Origin: Pectinophora gossypiella
Lineage: Eukaryota > Arthropoda > Insecta > Lepidoptera > Gelechiidae
DNA length: 64,000 nucleotides
Reading direction: 5' to 3'
Assembly: GCF_024362695.1 (NCBI RefSeq)
Contig: NC_065421.1
Location: forward strand, 744,001 to 808,000
Under the pieces are notes generated by a model. The model saw nothing but the letters and a program-made list of their open reading frames with translations. It ran no database searches and was not told the origin of the DNA. Shown here piece by piece: positions 58,601 to 63,677 of this stretch. The first letter of the stretch is position 1. Each line of letters starts with the position of its first letter. The position numbers were made by a program, and so were the translations under genes.

Positions 58601-61600
58601 GCCGTCTTCTGTATTTCCATATGCATACCCGGGTCCTTTCAAGGCCTGAGTGAACACCACCAGCACCACCACCTTCCGGTGTGTGCACCTTCTGGGCGAG
58701 CTCGCTCCATCTTAGGGCTCGTTAATGCTTTCGGGCCAGTCTGGGGCCAAGAGCAGACTATTTTGTTCCTTTTCCATCAAAGAAGAATTGCTAACATTCG
58801 TTTCTATTCCTTCCCAGGGCAGCAGAATGCGGTCAATCAGTGCGCTCATTCGGCGGCAGCGAGGCGGGCGGCGCGGGCGCAGCTGTGTTCGAGGAGGCGG
58901 TGCGCCTGCGCCTGCCGGACGAGGATGAAGCTGACGTTGTACTGCCGCACTTTCAGAGGGTGGCCATTAGCGGGGAGGATACTTCTGGGGTTAGTATAGT
59001 CTTCTTCTATCGTGTGGGGTATGAGGTGGATGACCTCAGTAACCCTGGTGTTAGGGTGATTATGGAGCCGCCAAAGGCCGGCTGTCAGATGTCGATCGAG
59101 AAGATAAGATCGAATATTATTTTGAAAAATGTGGCCTCTGAGGTCAAGCACCGGACACTGGCAGTGTCATTACAAAACGAAGACTAAAAGATAAGTAGAC
59201 TAGGTTCAAAATGTAGTCAGTGTCACGAAAGAATTGGGTAGTTTCCTAAGTCAAAGATAAATTATGAAATTCTGATTACTGAATAGAGATCTAAAAGTGA
59301 CAAAAAACGTTTTCTTTTTAACTTACTTATTAATAAATTTTAATAAAAAAAATATTATAATTTAAGTGCAATATTTTGTCTCATTTTCTATGACGTCACA
59401 GGTTGCATAGTACTTACCTGATTTCGTGTTTTGACGTTTAGTAAAAGGTGACCGATTTGACTAAGTAGTATTAAACTTGTCAATTAGTTTCATTAAAATC
59501 CGTCGACGTCTATCTTATGATAGTTTATCTTAGTCTTCGTCAGCGTCACACCTCGGACACTGCATACAAAACACCTCGTTTTGTACACTTACACTACACA
59601 TTGGTGCTAATTCCTGTAAATACCATCTAATTTTATTTTAAGTTATATCTGTCATTTTCTTATCCACCGAAAAGGAAAGGGACGTGTAATCGACAAGCAT
59701 AAAATTTATGGAACACACGTCAGTTTTAAGCACAAATCTAAAACAACCGTCTAAAAATTTTACATTGGCCAATGACCCGACTGAATTTAGTTGACAGCAC
59801 ACGTCAAACGGTTTTCATACCAGAGGTACCTTTTTGATTCGCCCGGGTTATTCATTCATTTACTCATTCTTCCTAAAATTAAGAGCTGTCAATCATCCGT
59901 CCTTTTTCTTTTCGGCGTATAAGAAAATGACAGGTATAACTTAAAGTAAAATTAGGAGGTGTCTGCAGGAATCGGGGCCATTGACGTTATCGTTCATGCG
60001 TATCTGTGTGTGTGACGCCATACGATTGAAGACTGAAGTAAGACCGAGGGGAGGGTGAGGTAAATATCAATTATGACATCTCATCAAATCTTTTTACCAG
60101 GTCCCGCTAGAAGACTTGCAAGTAGCCTCCACCTACCTGGTGCAGGCGCTGGAGATCCGCAAGAAGTACATGGAGATGTCGGAGCAGAGCTTCTGCATCA
60201 CCACCGCGCGGTTCATACGCAGCATGGACGTCAATGCGCCTGCGCACACGCCCAGCTCCAAGAACCCTTGGAGTCATATTGCTGGTAACGGGGGTTTTTA
60301 TTTTATTATTATTTTATTTATTTTATTTTAGGAAGATTTACAGACAAATAGCATTACTGTATAAAACTGATTGCTTAACTATGTGCTAACGAAAAATCTC
60401 CACAGTTAATTAAACATTAATTGTATGTAAATTAAACAAGTTCAAGCTTATGCCACAAACTTAAATAATAATAGAACGAATGTACCTTATCGGTGGTCTA
60501 AACCGGTATAGGTGCAACAGTAAGGAACCAACGCGACAACAAATAATTTAAATGTGTCGTTATAATATTATCTGTTGTCTCAAATAAACTGTAACTATGT
60601 AAATAAATAATGTTTCTTTTTCAAATCCTGAAGAATAATGAGTTAATTATTCACCCCATTACTCTCCAGATCACATCGTCCATCCTCCATTCCGGAAAGA
60701 CAAGGATCCCTGGGAGGGCCACCTGCCCACCGCTAAGGGCTACACCATCAAGTCTGACCGCGGCATCTTCAACCTGTACTGCAGCGGTGACGACGGCCAG
60801 GAGAAGCGGGTTCCGTACGAGTACATCACGCTTGCGCAGTACATCCAGGATATGAACGTCATGTGTAATATGATCGCTGACGGACCCCTGTGAGTATCTA
60901 TACTTAGGTTTAAAGATTATTTATTCTCACTTAAGACATTCATCATTGGGTCGTGTACTAGGTTCAAGATAAATTATGAAATTCTGATTACTAAATAAAG
61001 ACACATCTAAAACTAACGAAAAACATTTTCTTTTTTCTATTAAACTTATTTATGAATTTTAATCAAGAAAAACGTAATAATAATTTCGACATTTTGTCAC
61101 GTTTTTCTATGACGTCACAGAGTGCTTTTTCATACAAATTCCATAGTAATTTCGTGTTTTGACGTTTAGTAAAAAGTAACTGATTTGACTAGTTGGAAAC
61201 TAGCCTATTATCATGTCGTCCAAACCGTATCCGGCGACGGCGACTCCTAAATATCTATCCCGGGTCGTTGTTGTGGTGGGCTCCGATGTGGCTGGCGAAA
61301 CCGAACTTCGACTTGAAGGTCCGGTCACACGGCACACAATAAAGCTGGCCTAACGAATTTTGTGTGTAGTTATAGGAGGGTTTCGGCCGAGTCTTCCGTA
61401 TTTGGCGCTTTGCGTCGAGATCTTGTAAAGACATTACAAAGTCACTTAAGTACATGAGAAAAAAGATAAACTAAGATAAAACTAAAATTAATTTCATCGT
61501 TCACATTAAATCATAAGTAGACCAAAAATAAATGCCATTTCACTCACTGTCACTTTCTTACTATTAAATTAAATATCAAACGGGTTTAAACTACCTTTCC

Positions 61601-63677
61601 AAAATGTGGCGTGCTAATTTTCTTTTAAAAGCGTTAAAGAAATTACATTTTTTTAATGTTTGAAGGTAGGTTATTATACATTTGAACCCTCCCTCCCTCA
61701 TACGTCAGCATACGCTTGCCATAGTTGGTTCTGGCTCTTGGTACTTACCACTAAGTAACTAGCTCGCCTCGTGCTGCGTTTATATATTTCTTTTACTTAG
61801 GCCAGGGGCCGTCTGTTATTCAGCATCACATGATTAATGGACGAACCTTTTCAAGTTGAAAATCAGAAAAAAACCTAGTTCGGAGAACAACTTGCGTAAG
61901 GTAGAATGATGTGAAGAACTCCAATATTTGAGTTCATTATCGGAGTTCAAACAAAGTTCAAAGTTAAGGTGGTCCTTATCCCCGAAATGATAAAAGCCTG
62001 AAGAAATCTAAAGTGTGTGGAAGCGACCGTTCGGTTGACCGATCTGATCTCTTCAAACAAGCGTACCAAAAACTTGGAACCACGAGTGCACCTCTGCTCA
62101 TCCTATCATATCGGCAACCAAATCTTACCGATCCTGGCAGAGTTATTTCCCAGCTGATGTTAGGTTAAAGCTACACTATTTGATTGTCAACAGCAAGTCA
62201 TTCTGCTACCGCCGTCTGAGCTACCTGTCGTCCAAGTTCCAACTGCACGTACTGCTCAATGAGCTGAGAGAGCTGGCCTCGCAGAAAGCAGTGCCTCATA
62301 GAGACTTCTACAATATTAGGTGAGGCTTGAGTTAAGAATGTTAAGATGGATGTGTGGTGTGACCAGAATGGACAAGATTGGAAGTCTGAAAGCAGCGTCG
62401 GTTAGTGAGAAATTGAGGAGCAAAAGGTCAGCATGATGTGGGCTTGTAACGAGGAGAGATGAAAGGCATAAGTATTAAGCTTTGATACCAAAGATGATTT
62501 CGAATGTTTATTAAAACGATACGGTGTCAGTACTATTCAGAGGCGGAGGACAGGAGTCCTAGTATGGCTTCGTAATAGACTACAGTCTGGGCGCCATCCC
62601 ACTTGCGTCAGACAGAGTACTACAGGGCGGAAGGCAAGAGGGAAACCACTGCCCTATTTTTCCCTAAAAAGTAGCATGGAAAATGCTGCACCGACGAGAG
62701 CGTGGCTTGATGATGATGATTAAAACGATGCGAAGTGATTAAGATGATGACAAGAGGATTCGATAATAATTTTGTAAAATTTCAGAAAAGTGGACACTCA
62801 CATCCACGCTGCGTCATGCATGAACCAGAAGCACCTACTGCGGTTTATCAAGAAAACTTTGAAGAATCACGCCGATGAGGTAAATCTTCGCTTATGCTTA
62901 AGCTTGATGCCCACAAAGACCGCGTTCTCGGCGCGGGGTAAGCGGAATCAGACGGCAAACAAAATCCTGTAACTAAACTCGCTTGTCATTTTGTTATTCT
63001 TGTCACTTTCCCCTGTGAAAAGCGAGTCTTAGTGCTCGTGAACACTAACACCCGTCCGGGTGAGAGTCCTCAGCGCTCCCCATTTGTCCGGCCAAGTAGT
63101 TAACGCCACCTGCGGAAAATCTACAATAAGTCACGTCAAAAAAAAAACTAACACCCGTATTGTCAGATGTTAACTCGAATCTTCTTCAACTCCGTCGTCA
63201 GTTGAGGTGACTTTAAGGAACACCTCAAACTCAGCTAAAAATTGGTATTCTTAGACACTCCCTCAACCTTACCTACCTGGAGTTTAGTAAGGTTGAATTC
63301 CGGCATGACGTCATTACTCTCGTATTATTATGTTGGTAGTATGATATGCTCGACTCCAGGTGTAAACTCCTCAAATTGATGACGTAACTGTCATCTTAAA
63401 ATACCAAAACTACTGAGCTGAGTCGAATGAAGGAAGTCTCTAGTCAACATCTTAGTATACGAGCGTAGAGTGCTTGGTTTAGTGGTACAGGTGGCCGTGC
63501 CTTCCAAATGGTATTCCTTTGCCCATCTTATTCACTTTGCCAGTCAGACTTCACCTGTAACGTGTATTCCAGGTGGTGACTCTGCACAAGGGCACACCGA
63601 TGACCTTGAAAGCAGTATTCCAATCCATGAACCTGAGCACCTACGATCTCACTGTCGACATGTTGGACGTACACGCG
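22686..63677 (+). CDS. AMPD: AMP deaminase, N-terminal part
   Basis: AMP deaminase hydrolyses AMP to IMP and ammonia in the cytosolic purine nucleotide cycle. Exons: 22686-22791 (first exon A), 49045-49186, 58818-58989, 60101-60284, 60670-60889, 62194-62319, 62786-62879, 63573-63677. All junctions are GT/AG with matching phases, giving 383 residues so far. Family landmarks, in order: PYEVPQFPIEQIEKKLL; VPLEDLQVASTYLVQALEIR; SKNPWSHIADHIVHPPFR; GIFNLYCSGDD; SFCYRRLSYLSSKFQLHVLL; and KVDTHIHAASCMNQKHLLRF, the block carrying the first two zinc-ligand histidines (HIH). It then reads LSTYDLTVDMLDVHA. The remaining catalytic barrel lies past the right edge. Intron 1 is 26.3 kb and packed with transposons. 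The start ATG at 22,686 is the first ATG in that exon's frame. First exons B and C are listed separately. Confidence 0.95.
23453..23722. mobile_element. SINE-A, inverted head-to-body fusion
   Basis: A plus-strand piece of the SINE-A head (B box GGTTCGATTCCC, to 'gtgacat' at 23,490) is joined without a gap to a minus-strand SINE-A body (3' part first, ending 'gatatgtccccaccgg'). Confidence 0.75.
24281..24660 (+). mobile_element. LINE 3' relic (RT C-terminus)
   Basis: 24,281-24,425 matches, in reverse, the segment at 46,877-47,040. From 24,440 the plus strand encodes GRAGRGRPRRTYDDQIGD, then RRACMKRLMN, then SKWNSIVSAYPGGK and a stop. This is the typical C-terminus of an insect LINE reverse transcriptase. 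A near copy lies at 51,110-51,345. Confidence 0.7.
25193..25402. mobile_element. MITE family M1, 5' part
   Basis: An M1 copy from 'gtaaacaccatctaatttta' to 'gcataccagcgagatacctt'. It is then broken by about 130 bp of unrelated sequence ('gcgaaggtcgcagacgcagg', 25,405-25,530). Confidence 0.7.
25586..25723. mobile_element. Palindromic MITE (GGGCGGTATTCATAAAC)
   Basis: About 138 bp. The left arm is GGGCGGTATTCATAAACTAA then TCTCAGC; the right arm GCTGAGATTAGTTTATTAAT then GGCCCC. The inner arms also pair (gactgctctcaagatcatg / catgatcttgtgggcagtc). Confidence 0.75.
25725..26098. mobile_element. MITE family M1, complete
   Basis: One of the best M1 copies, starting 'attcctgcagacacctaatt' and ending 'gtgtttacaggaattagcac'. 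Terminal inverted repeats are about 85 bp, with TTTTCTTATCCGCCGAAAAG near both ends. It directly follows the MITE at 25,586. Confidence 0.8.
26300..26368. repeat. GAA-rich short duplication
   Basis: An 'agaagaagaagaagcaac' run occurs twice, around 26,303 and 26,351, separated by 'gatgaagcaacgcatcatca'. It looks like a duplicated SINE tail. Confidence 0.6.
27075..27665 (+). repeat. Dispersed repeat with 'cgtgatatgcccc' motif
   Basis: Its left part ('ggctgatcgtaaaactggcc', 'gagatctgcctgggc') recurs reversed at 41,000-41,095. Motifs such as 'catatcatgaaata' recur at 27,640, 40,998 and 50,640-50,800. It is probably a non-autonomous DNA element; the superfamily is not assigned. Confidence 0.45.
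27995..28184 (+). promoter_or_regulatory. Probable non-coding first exon of AMPD form B
   Basis: An initiator TCAGTCG (A at 27,995) follows a GC-rich stretch. The leader (no long ORF) ends at GCAG|GTGCTA (donor at 28,185). It would splice to the acceptor TTTTTTCAG at 30,842, joining the exon that carries the start codon at 30,895. Confidence 0.5.
29105..29230. repeat. LINE tail-like repeat
   Basis: A segment ('tagcaagatgaactaagtac', then 'gtgataggtggtgagg') closely resembles 52,745-52,858. It is an interspersed retroposon 3' fragment. Confidence 0.5.
29858..30230. mobile_element. MITE family M1, complete
   Basis: A full M1 copy with both inverted ends ('attcctgcagacacctccta' / 'gtatttacaggaattagcac'). 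Confidence 0.8.
30668..30828. mobile_element. MITE family M3, abutting an AMPD splice acceptor
   Basis: GGGGTTATAAACGCCAC ... GTGGCTTTTTTAATACCCC ends, with inner palindrome 'gcaattcatctaaaaagcaa'. Its right end lies only two bases before the T-run of the acceptor at 30,842. Confidence 0.75.
30843..30970 (+). CDS. AMPD: AMPD alternative first coding exon B
   Basis: Strong acceptor TTGTTTTTTCAG ends at 30,842. ATG at 30,895 (aaaaATGT) opens 25 codons plus one base, beginning MSSRGVQDGSRSPRIITDSF. The donor is GATG|GTAAGC after 30,970. Its phase (1) is the same as that of first exon A, so it joins the exon at 49,045 in frame. It encodes a different short, disordered N-terminus, as AMP deaminase genes often have. 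It is supported only by splice grammar and phase. Confidence 0.6.
31016..31106 (-). tRNA. tRNA-Tyr (GTA) with 18-nt intron
   Basis: On the minus strand the gene begins CCTTCGATAGCTCAGTTGG and ends GGTTCAAATCC-GGC-TCGAAGG-A. The 7-bp acceptor stem CCTTCGA/TCGAAGG is perfect. A box TAGCTCAGTTGG and B box GGTTCAAATCC are present. The anticodon GTA sits in CTGTAG. An 18-nt intron follows the base after the anticodon (aggtatcaaacaacggac), then ATCCAT completes the stem. Introns in tRNA-Tyr at this place are usual in animals. The spliced length is 73 nt with an A discriminator. It lies antisense in AMPD intron 1. Confidence 0.95.
31430..31565 (+). mobile_element. SINE tail fragment
   Basis: 'ggctaatagccgggacctat' followed by 'gaatgaggggagctctgtgc' and 'tggctgtttatgttatgtt': the 3' part of the SINE type seen at 58,208, with rearranged middle. 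Confidence 0.55.
31600..33540. other. AMPD intron 1, nothing firm recognised
   Basis: Mostly AT-rich intron. A GC-richer island at 31,960-32,150 and another at 32,440-32,560 (with 'gcgtcctc' / 'gaggacgc' inverted motifs) could be further promoters or exons, but no start codon with a matching donor was found. Confidence 0.4.
33545..33712. mobile_element. MITE family M3, degenerate
   Basis: The same plan as 7,367-7,525 ('gaagcaattcaccttaaaaa', TATTGCGCACTTACTTTTA) with many substitutions. Confidence 0.6.
34826..35142 (-). mobile_element. SINE-A, full length
   Basis: A reversed SINE-A, from 'cttctatcgtgtgggttgtg' to the head at 35,080-35,140 (minus-strand B box GGTTCGAATCT). Confidence 0.85.
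36249..36324 (+). CDS. AMPD: Possible AMPD alternative first exon C
   Basis: ATG at 36,249 (gaacaATGT) opens 25 codons plus one base, then AGAA|GTAATT. The phase (1) equals that of first exons A and B. The predicted N-terminus begins MYSFDKDIWHVRRQSETQEE, acidic and polar. The donor is weaker than B's and no promoter motif is seen, so this is tentative. It ends 23 bp before the DNA transposon at 36,348. Confidence 0.4.
36348..39748 (+). mobile_element. 3.4-kb DNA transposon relic with long inverted ends
   Basis: Terminal inverted repeats of about 185 bp (36,348-36,530 and 39,555-39,748) begin AAGGGC and end GCCCTT. They share 'tggcgccacctagcggattt', 'gcggcgcacgatgaaacctg' and 'acgttttcaagatat'. 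Between them lie decayed transposase pieces on the plus strand. No certain target duplication: tgtct and tgtcc flank the two ends. Confidence 0.8.
38190..38853 (+). pseudogene. Transposase relic, C-terminal part
   Basis: Two plus-strand frames carry the C-terminus of a transposase. The first (38,196-38,661) includes LIMSLGPYQVTQARSYYGEH and ends in a stop after KILSRHQSNRIYFVY. The second (to 38,853) includes HYCSCIVGKRTLGCCAHVMC, a cysteine/histidine cluster like a SWIM zinc finger, and an acidic end. I recognise this arrangement from invertebrate DDE transposases of the Harbinger/IS4EU-like kind, from memory. The catalytic DDE core is not found; only a basic, FVxxFV-rich ORF lies upstream (37,032-37,538). 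It is broken. Confidence 0.6.
39885..40000. mobile_element. Short inverted-repeat element
   Basis: Ends 'ccgcgccaaaaaagaagtct' and 'gggacttctttcgtggcg' are inverted. A relative lies at 40,440-40,550 ('aaaaaaagaagtccctcgg', 'aattatgacttgccaatgag') and a fragment at 59,478-59,515. Confidence 0.5.
40001..40149 (+). mobile_element. MITE family M4
   Basis: Complete copy: 'gtacagtcatgagcaatata' to 'aatgctcgtgaccgtactt', directly after the previous element. Confidence 0.75.
40600..40725 (-). mobile_element. SINE-B, truncated
   Basis: Reversed 3' half of SINE-B with a small deletion ('ctgctggg' lost), from 'catcagcccattaacgggca' to 'ttattaacggctgctaatgc'. Confidence 0.75.
40945..41100 (-). repeat. 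Dispersed repeat, reverse of 27,075 type
   Basis: Begins with a LINE-like 'ttggtgcaataaagtgtatt' tail (reverse of 360-395), then 'gcatatcatgatctgcccag' and 'gcccagttttacgattggc'. Confidence 0.45.
41277..41483 (+). repeat. 5' LTR
   Basis: 207 bp, TGTTAGGC...TTCTTACA, with an 'gaataaataagtg' poly(A)-type motif near the 3' end. The internal region starts 'tatcagaagtgg', the place of a primer-binding site. Confidence 0.9.
42787..43251 (+). pseudogene. gag-like ORF with RS-rich N-terminus
   Basis: 154 codons. Residues 12-35 are arginine/serine dipeptides (RRSRSRARRSRSRGESRSRS). A capsid-like helical part follows: LPEFNPSLKSQRIDMWLKKV, then VYGWDERTVVHFAMQKL. It ends early at a stop. The downstream stretch 43,380-43,700 is RS-rich again in shifting frames. 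The capsid-like block recurs, degraded, at 43,970-44,110. Confidence 0.65.
44186..44695 (+). pseudogene. gag C-terminus with two CCHC zinc knuckles
   Basis: 169 codons ending CFNCKGSGHPFRMC and CTRCNKVGHKIDSC: two C-x2-C-x4-H-x4-C nucleic-acid binding knuckles, the mark of retroelement nucleocapsid. The protease segment follows 33 bp later. The part upstream of 44,186 is frame-broken. Confidence 0.8.
44729..44962 (+). pseudogene. Retropepsin-like protease remnant
   Basis: 77 codons with VKAFVDFGSEVSLLA. The usual D-[ST]-G catalytic triad is D-F-G here, so this copy would lack a normal active site. It ends in a stop, and the downstream polymerase is deleted. Confidence 0.65.
45168..45199. repeat. 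14-bp perfect hairpin
   Basis: GTGTTCTCTAGGCC, loop AAAG, GGCCTAGAGAACAC. The pairing extends outward three more bases with one mismatch (gatcca / aggatc). It lies at the deletion junction between the integrase-proximal segment and the integrase C-terminus. Confidence 0.85.
45276..45350. repeat. 19-bp tandem triplet with TTCnnnGAA cores
   Basis: Three units 19 bp apart with cores TTCTGGGAA (45,294), TTCTAAGAA (45,313) and TTCTGAGAA (45,332), each followed by (t/g)tgcgcat. Confidence 0.85.
45780..46110. repeat. 37-bp minisatellite, nine units
   Basis: The motif ccatgtgattgg occurs at 45,786, 45,822, 45,861, 45,898, 45,936, 45,973, 46,010, 46,047 and 46,084. Spacing is 36-39 bp. The last three units are identical 37-mers. 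It lies in the 3' non-coding part of the LTR element. Confidence 0.9.
46670..46876 (+). repeat. 3' LTR
   Basis: 207 bp, apparently identical to the 5' LTR. The preceding bases 'gtctggatggacgag' are a poor polypurine tract. Confidence 0.9.
46881..47105 (-). mobile_element. LINE 3' tail fragment
   Basis: Reversed match to 24,281-24,425 (acgtttattataaagggaca, then tacaatcaaacaaaacacat) and to 23,735-23,775 (cctttataaaggacaccacc). Confidence 0.6.
47312..47470. mobile_element. MITE M3 end joined to MITE M2 half
   Basis: 'gggggttaaaaaggccacat' (M3 end) runs into 'ttccatgcttttgcgacgga' and 'cgttacgatgtcactgacaa' (right half of M2). Both are fragments. Confidence 0.65.
47683..47992 (-). mobile_element. 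SINE-B, full length
   Basis: Reversed SINE-B including the tRNA-like head ('gcgtttaccgctgcgccacc', 47,960-47,990) and the (cat)n tail. Confidence 0.85.
48248..48430 (-). mobile_element. SINE-A, 3' part
   Basis: 'cttctatcgtgtgggttgtg' to 'gaagcacggatcatct'; the head is missing. It is followed by a SINE-C 3' fragment at 48,430-48,480. Confidence 0.8.
48510..48610. mobile_element. MITE M2, left half
   Basis: 'gtgacatcgtaacgaatact' to 'tatcaagtggattatgg'; the right half is missing. Confidence 0.65.
48632..48697 (+). mobile_element. Retroposon family D, 3' end
   Basis: 'ttgtccggccaagtagttaa' to 'aataagtcacgtcaaaaaa', truncated to the last 65 bp. Confidence 0.75.
49462..49535. repeat. (TA)n microsatellite
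   Basis: About ten TA dinucleotides from 49,470, then T-rich, then a second short TA run at 49,523. Confidence 0.8.
49540..49648 (-). mobile_element. SINE tail fragment
   Basis: 'ccgctgctccactgcgggtt', 'ggctaatagccgggaccaaa' and 'gccttccgaagcacggaatc': reversed part of the 58,208 SINE type. Confidence 0.65.
49680..50088 (+). mobile_element. Retroposon family D with long poly(A)
   Basis: A copy with unrelated 5' sequence, including a 96-codon ORF (49,678-49,968) that I do not recognise. The usual 3' end follows, then a run of about 26 A ending at 50,088. A SINE-A 3' fragment follows without a gap (50,089-50,160). Confidence 0.65.
50429..50525 (+). mobile_element. Retroposon family D, 3' end
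   Basis: 'accgggtgagagccttcagc' to the poly(A) at 50,514-50,525. A truncated copy of about 95 bp. Confidence 0.8.
50640..50880. repeat. ATTTCATGA-rich repeat
   Basis: Short motifs (catttcatgatatggcc, atttcatgaaat, gatcatttcatga) are repeated in both directions over 170 bp, then a SINE-C 3' end follows (50,810-50,880). Similar motifs occur at 27,640 and 40,998. Confidence 0.5.
51110..51345 (+). mobile_element. LINE 3' relic, near copy of 24,440
   Basis: Encodes VGLAEEDLEGLTLTKLEISL in one frame and the GRAGRGRPRRTYIDQIGD type in another. The frame is broken by a stop (ctgaactag). The 3' end 'gggaaataggcgtgagttta' is identical to the copy at 24,640. Confidence 0.7.
51425..51500. mobile_element. 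MITE M1, terminal fragment
   Basis: 'ttccggcgggtaagaaaatg' to 'ggtctgcaggaatcgg': one end only. Confidence 0.6.
51706..51935. mobile_element. MITE family M2, complete
   Basis: Inverted ends: 'acagggtgttagtgacatcg' and 'cgatgtcacttacacccc', with inner arms 'gagttaatatcaagtagaat' / 'attccacttgatattaactc'. Confidence 0.8.
51952..52186. mobile_element. MITE family M2, second copy in tandem
   Basis: The same family, 16 bp after the previous copy. Ends 'gtaggtatgagtgttaatga' / 'tcactaacaccctgtata'. Confidence 0.8.
52310..52375. mobile_element. MITE M1, terminal fragment after M2 stub
   Basis: An M2 start (52,280-52,310, 'gtgacattgtaacgaatact') runs directly into an M1 end ('aaaatgacaggtataactta'). 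Confidence 0.6.
52398..52682 (+). mobile_element. SINE-B, full length
   Basis: tRNA-like head 'gaggaactcgttggcgcagc' followed by the body 'gttgaagttaagcaactttc' and the tail 'gggctgatgatgac'. The family is related to SINE-A through 'gcttcggaaggcacgttaag'. Confidence 0.85.
52735..52858. repeat. LINE tail-like repeat
   Basis: Close relative of 29,105-29,230 ('tagcaagatgaactaagtat', 'gataggtaggtgagcc'). Confidence 0.5.
52859..53515. mobile_element. MITE family M2, interrupted
   Basis: Left half 52,859-52,958 and right half 53,436-53,515 of one M2 copy, split by the ATCGAT-rich element. The right end is cut by a fold-back fragment (53,516-53,595). Confidence 0.8.
52961..53433. mobile_element. 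ATCGAT-saturated inverted-repeat element
   Basis: 473 bp with ends GGGTGCTACCAGACCAATCG and CGATTGGTCTGGTAGCACCC. A TA dinucleotide flanks each end (52,959 and 53,434). The left half holds two direct repeats of about 105 bp (from 52,961 and 53,112). The right half holds two direct repeats of about 80 bp (from about 53,223 and 53,303) plus a partial. ATCGAT and GATCGATC occur throughout. No coding capacity. Confidence 0.85.
53516..53595. repeat. Fold-back repeat fragment
   Basis: 'gtgttgaaatatcgggagtg' to 'acccggtattatgtgtttta': one arm of the 565/3,708 family. Confidence 0.7.
53604..53683. repeat. Two adjacent perfect palindromes
   Basis: Arms of 26 bp (53,604-53,629 and 53,634-53,659; CAACGTCAAAACGAAAG...) are separated by ATAC. 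Four bases later GGACTTCCGTACGGAAGTCC (53,664-53,683) is a perfect 20-bp palindrome. TGACGTCA follows at 53,686. Confidence 0.9.
53860..54178 (+). mobile_element. SINE-A, full length
   Basis: Head 'ggcctccgaggtccagtggt', B box GGTTCGATTAC (one change), tail 'acacgatagaagaagaa'. Confidence 0.85.
54225..54505. mobile_element. Nested: LINE tail in MITE M3 in MITE M1 end
   Basis: The M1 end ('aaaattagatggtatgtac' / 'aggaattagcacc') is split by M3 (54,262-54,486). M3 is itself split by a roughly 56-bp retroposon 3' end (cgctcttgtcggtgcagc) flanked by the direct repeat GTAATTCATCT. Confidence 0.8.
54763..55347. mobile_element. MITE M4 interrupted by retroposon D
   Basis: M4 left part 54,763-54,863 ('acagtcatgagcaatatcat' to 'aatgtgacatgg') and right part from about 55,307 ('gtgacatggtttcaaagcgt'). 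The direct repeat GTGACATGG... flanks the minus-strand family D insert (54,865-55,306). The insert encodes the remnant RDGTEKYRRPKDVIYDPDDP on the minus strand. Confidence 0.8.
55350..56570. other. AMPD intron, little recognised
   Basis: Contains the piggyBac-like fragment match at 56,262-56,368 and otherwise AT-rich intron. ORFs of 60-80 codons are present but show no family signal. Confidence 0.4.
56572..56720 (-). mobile_element. MITE family M4
   Basis: Complete reversed copy, 'gtacggtcacgagcattaat' to 'attgctcatgactgtac'. Confidence 0.8.
56755..57045 (+). mobile_element. MITE family M5
   Basis: 'gggaattggatagtatccta' to 'ttggaaacaagcctattatc', with 'tatgacgtcacag' near 56,930. Confidence 0.7.
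57242..58002 (-). mobile_element. Triple nest: repeat in MITE M4 in SINE-A
   Basis: A reversed SINE-A (57,242-57,360 and 57,790-58,002) is split by an M4 copy (57,364-57,435 and 57,705-57,790). M4 is split by a dispersed repeat (57,436-57,704) of the 1,797-1,930 family. Confidence 0.8.
58208..58545 (+). mobile_element. SINE with chimeric tail
   Basis: A SINE-A-like tRNA head ('ccgtggtctagtggttagag', B box GGTTCGATTCCC) has a different 3' tail ('aacccgcagtggatcagcgt' to 'aggctatttatgttatgt'), the source of the fragments at 7,830, 14,111, 31,430 and 49,540. It sits at the broken start of an M5 copy (58,165-58,207). Confidence 0.8.
59235..59475 (+). mobile_element. MITE family M5
   Basis: 'gggtagtttcctaagtcaaa' to 'gtgaccgatttgactaagta', with 'tatgacgtcacagg' near 59,390. 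Confidence 0.75.
59606..59985. mobile_element. MITE family M1, complete
   Basis: Full copy, inverted ends 'attcctgtaaataccatcta' / 'taggaggtgtctgcaggaat'. Confidence 0.8.
60950..61215 (+). mobile_element. MITE family M5, best copy
   Basis: 'gggtcgtgtactaggttcaa' to 'gttggaaactagcctattat', with 'tatgacgtcacagag' near 61,110. Confidence 0.75.
61255..61455 (-). mobile_element. LINE C-terminal zinc-finger relic
   Basis: Minus-strand ORF of 66 codons ending with YCVPCDRTFKSKFGFASHIG-AHH, a C-x2-C-x12-H-x3-H finger of the kind found at the C-terminus of several insect LINE reverse transcriptases. Confidence 0.5.
61460..62190. other. AMPD intron, nothing recognised
   Basis: Plain intron between the exons at 60,670 and 62,194. 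No repeat family of the window was identified. Confidence 0.5.
62335..62480 (+). mobile_element. LINE relic (RT C-terminal region)
   Basis: Plus-strand remnant RMLRWMCGVTRMDKIGSLK, then a degraded VSEKLRSKR segment: a block conserved in RTE-type reverse transcriptases, here broken by stops. Confidence 0.6.
62500..62720 (-). mobile_element. LINE 3' fragment
   Basis: Reverse relative of 2,790-2,880 ('gtactattcagaggcggagg', 'gggcgccatcccacttgcgt'), followed by the 3' motif 'gctgcaccgacgagagcgtg'. Confidence 0.55.
63053..63147 (+). mobile_element. Retroposon family D, 3' end
   Basis: 'ccgggtgagagtcctcagcg' to the poly(A) at 63,139-63,147; a second short copy of the flank ('actaacacccgt', 63,043 and 63,148) suggests a target duplication. 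Confidence 0.8.

Noticed and set aside
58840..59187. 115-codon ORF running past AMPD exon 3
   Set aside because: The reading continues through a GGG|GTTAGT donor into a SINE-A tail; only 58,818-58,989 fits the AMPD exon phase.
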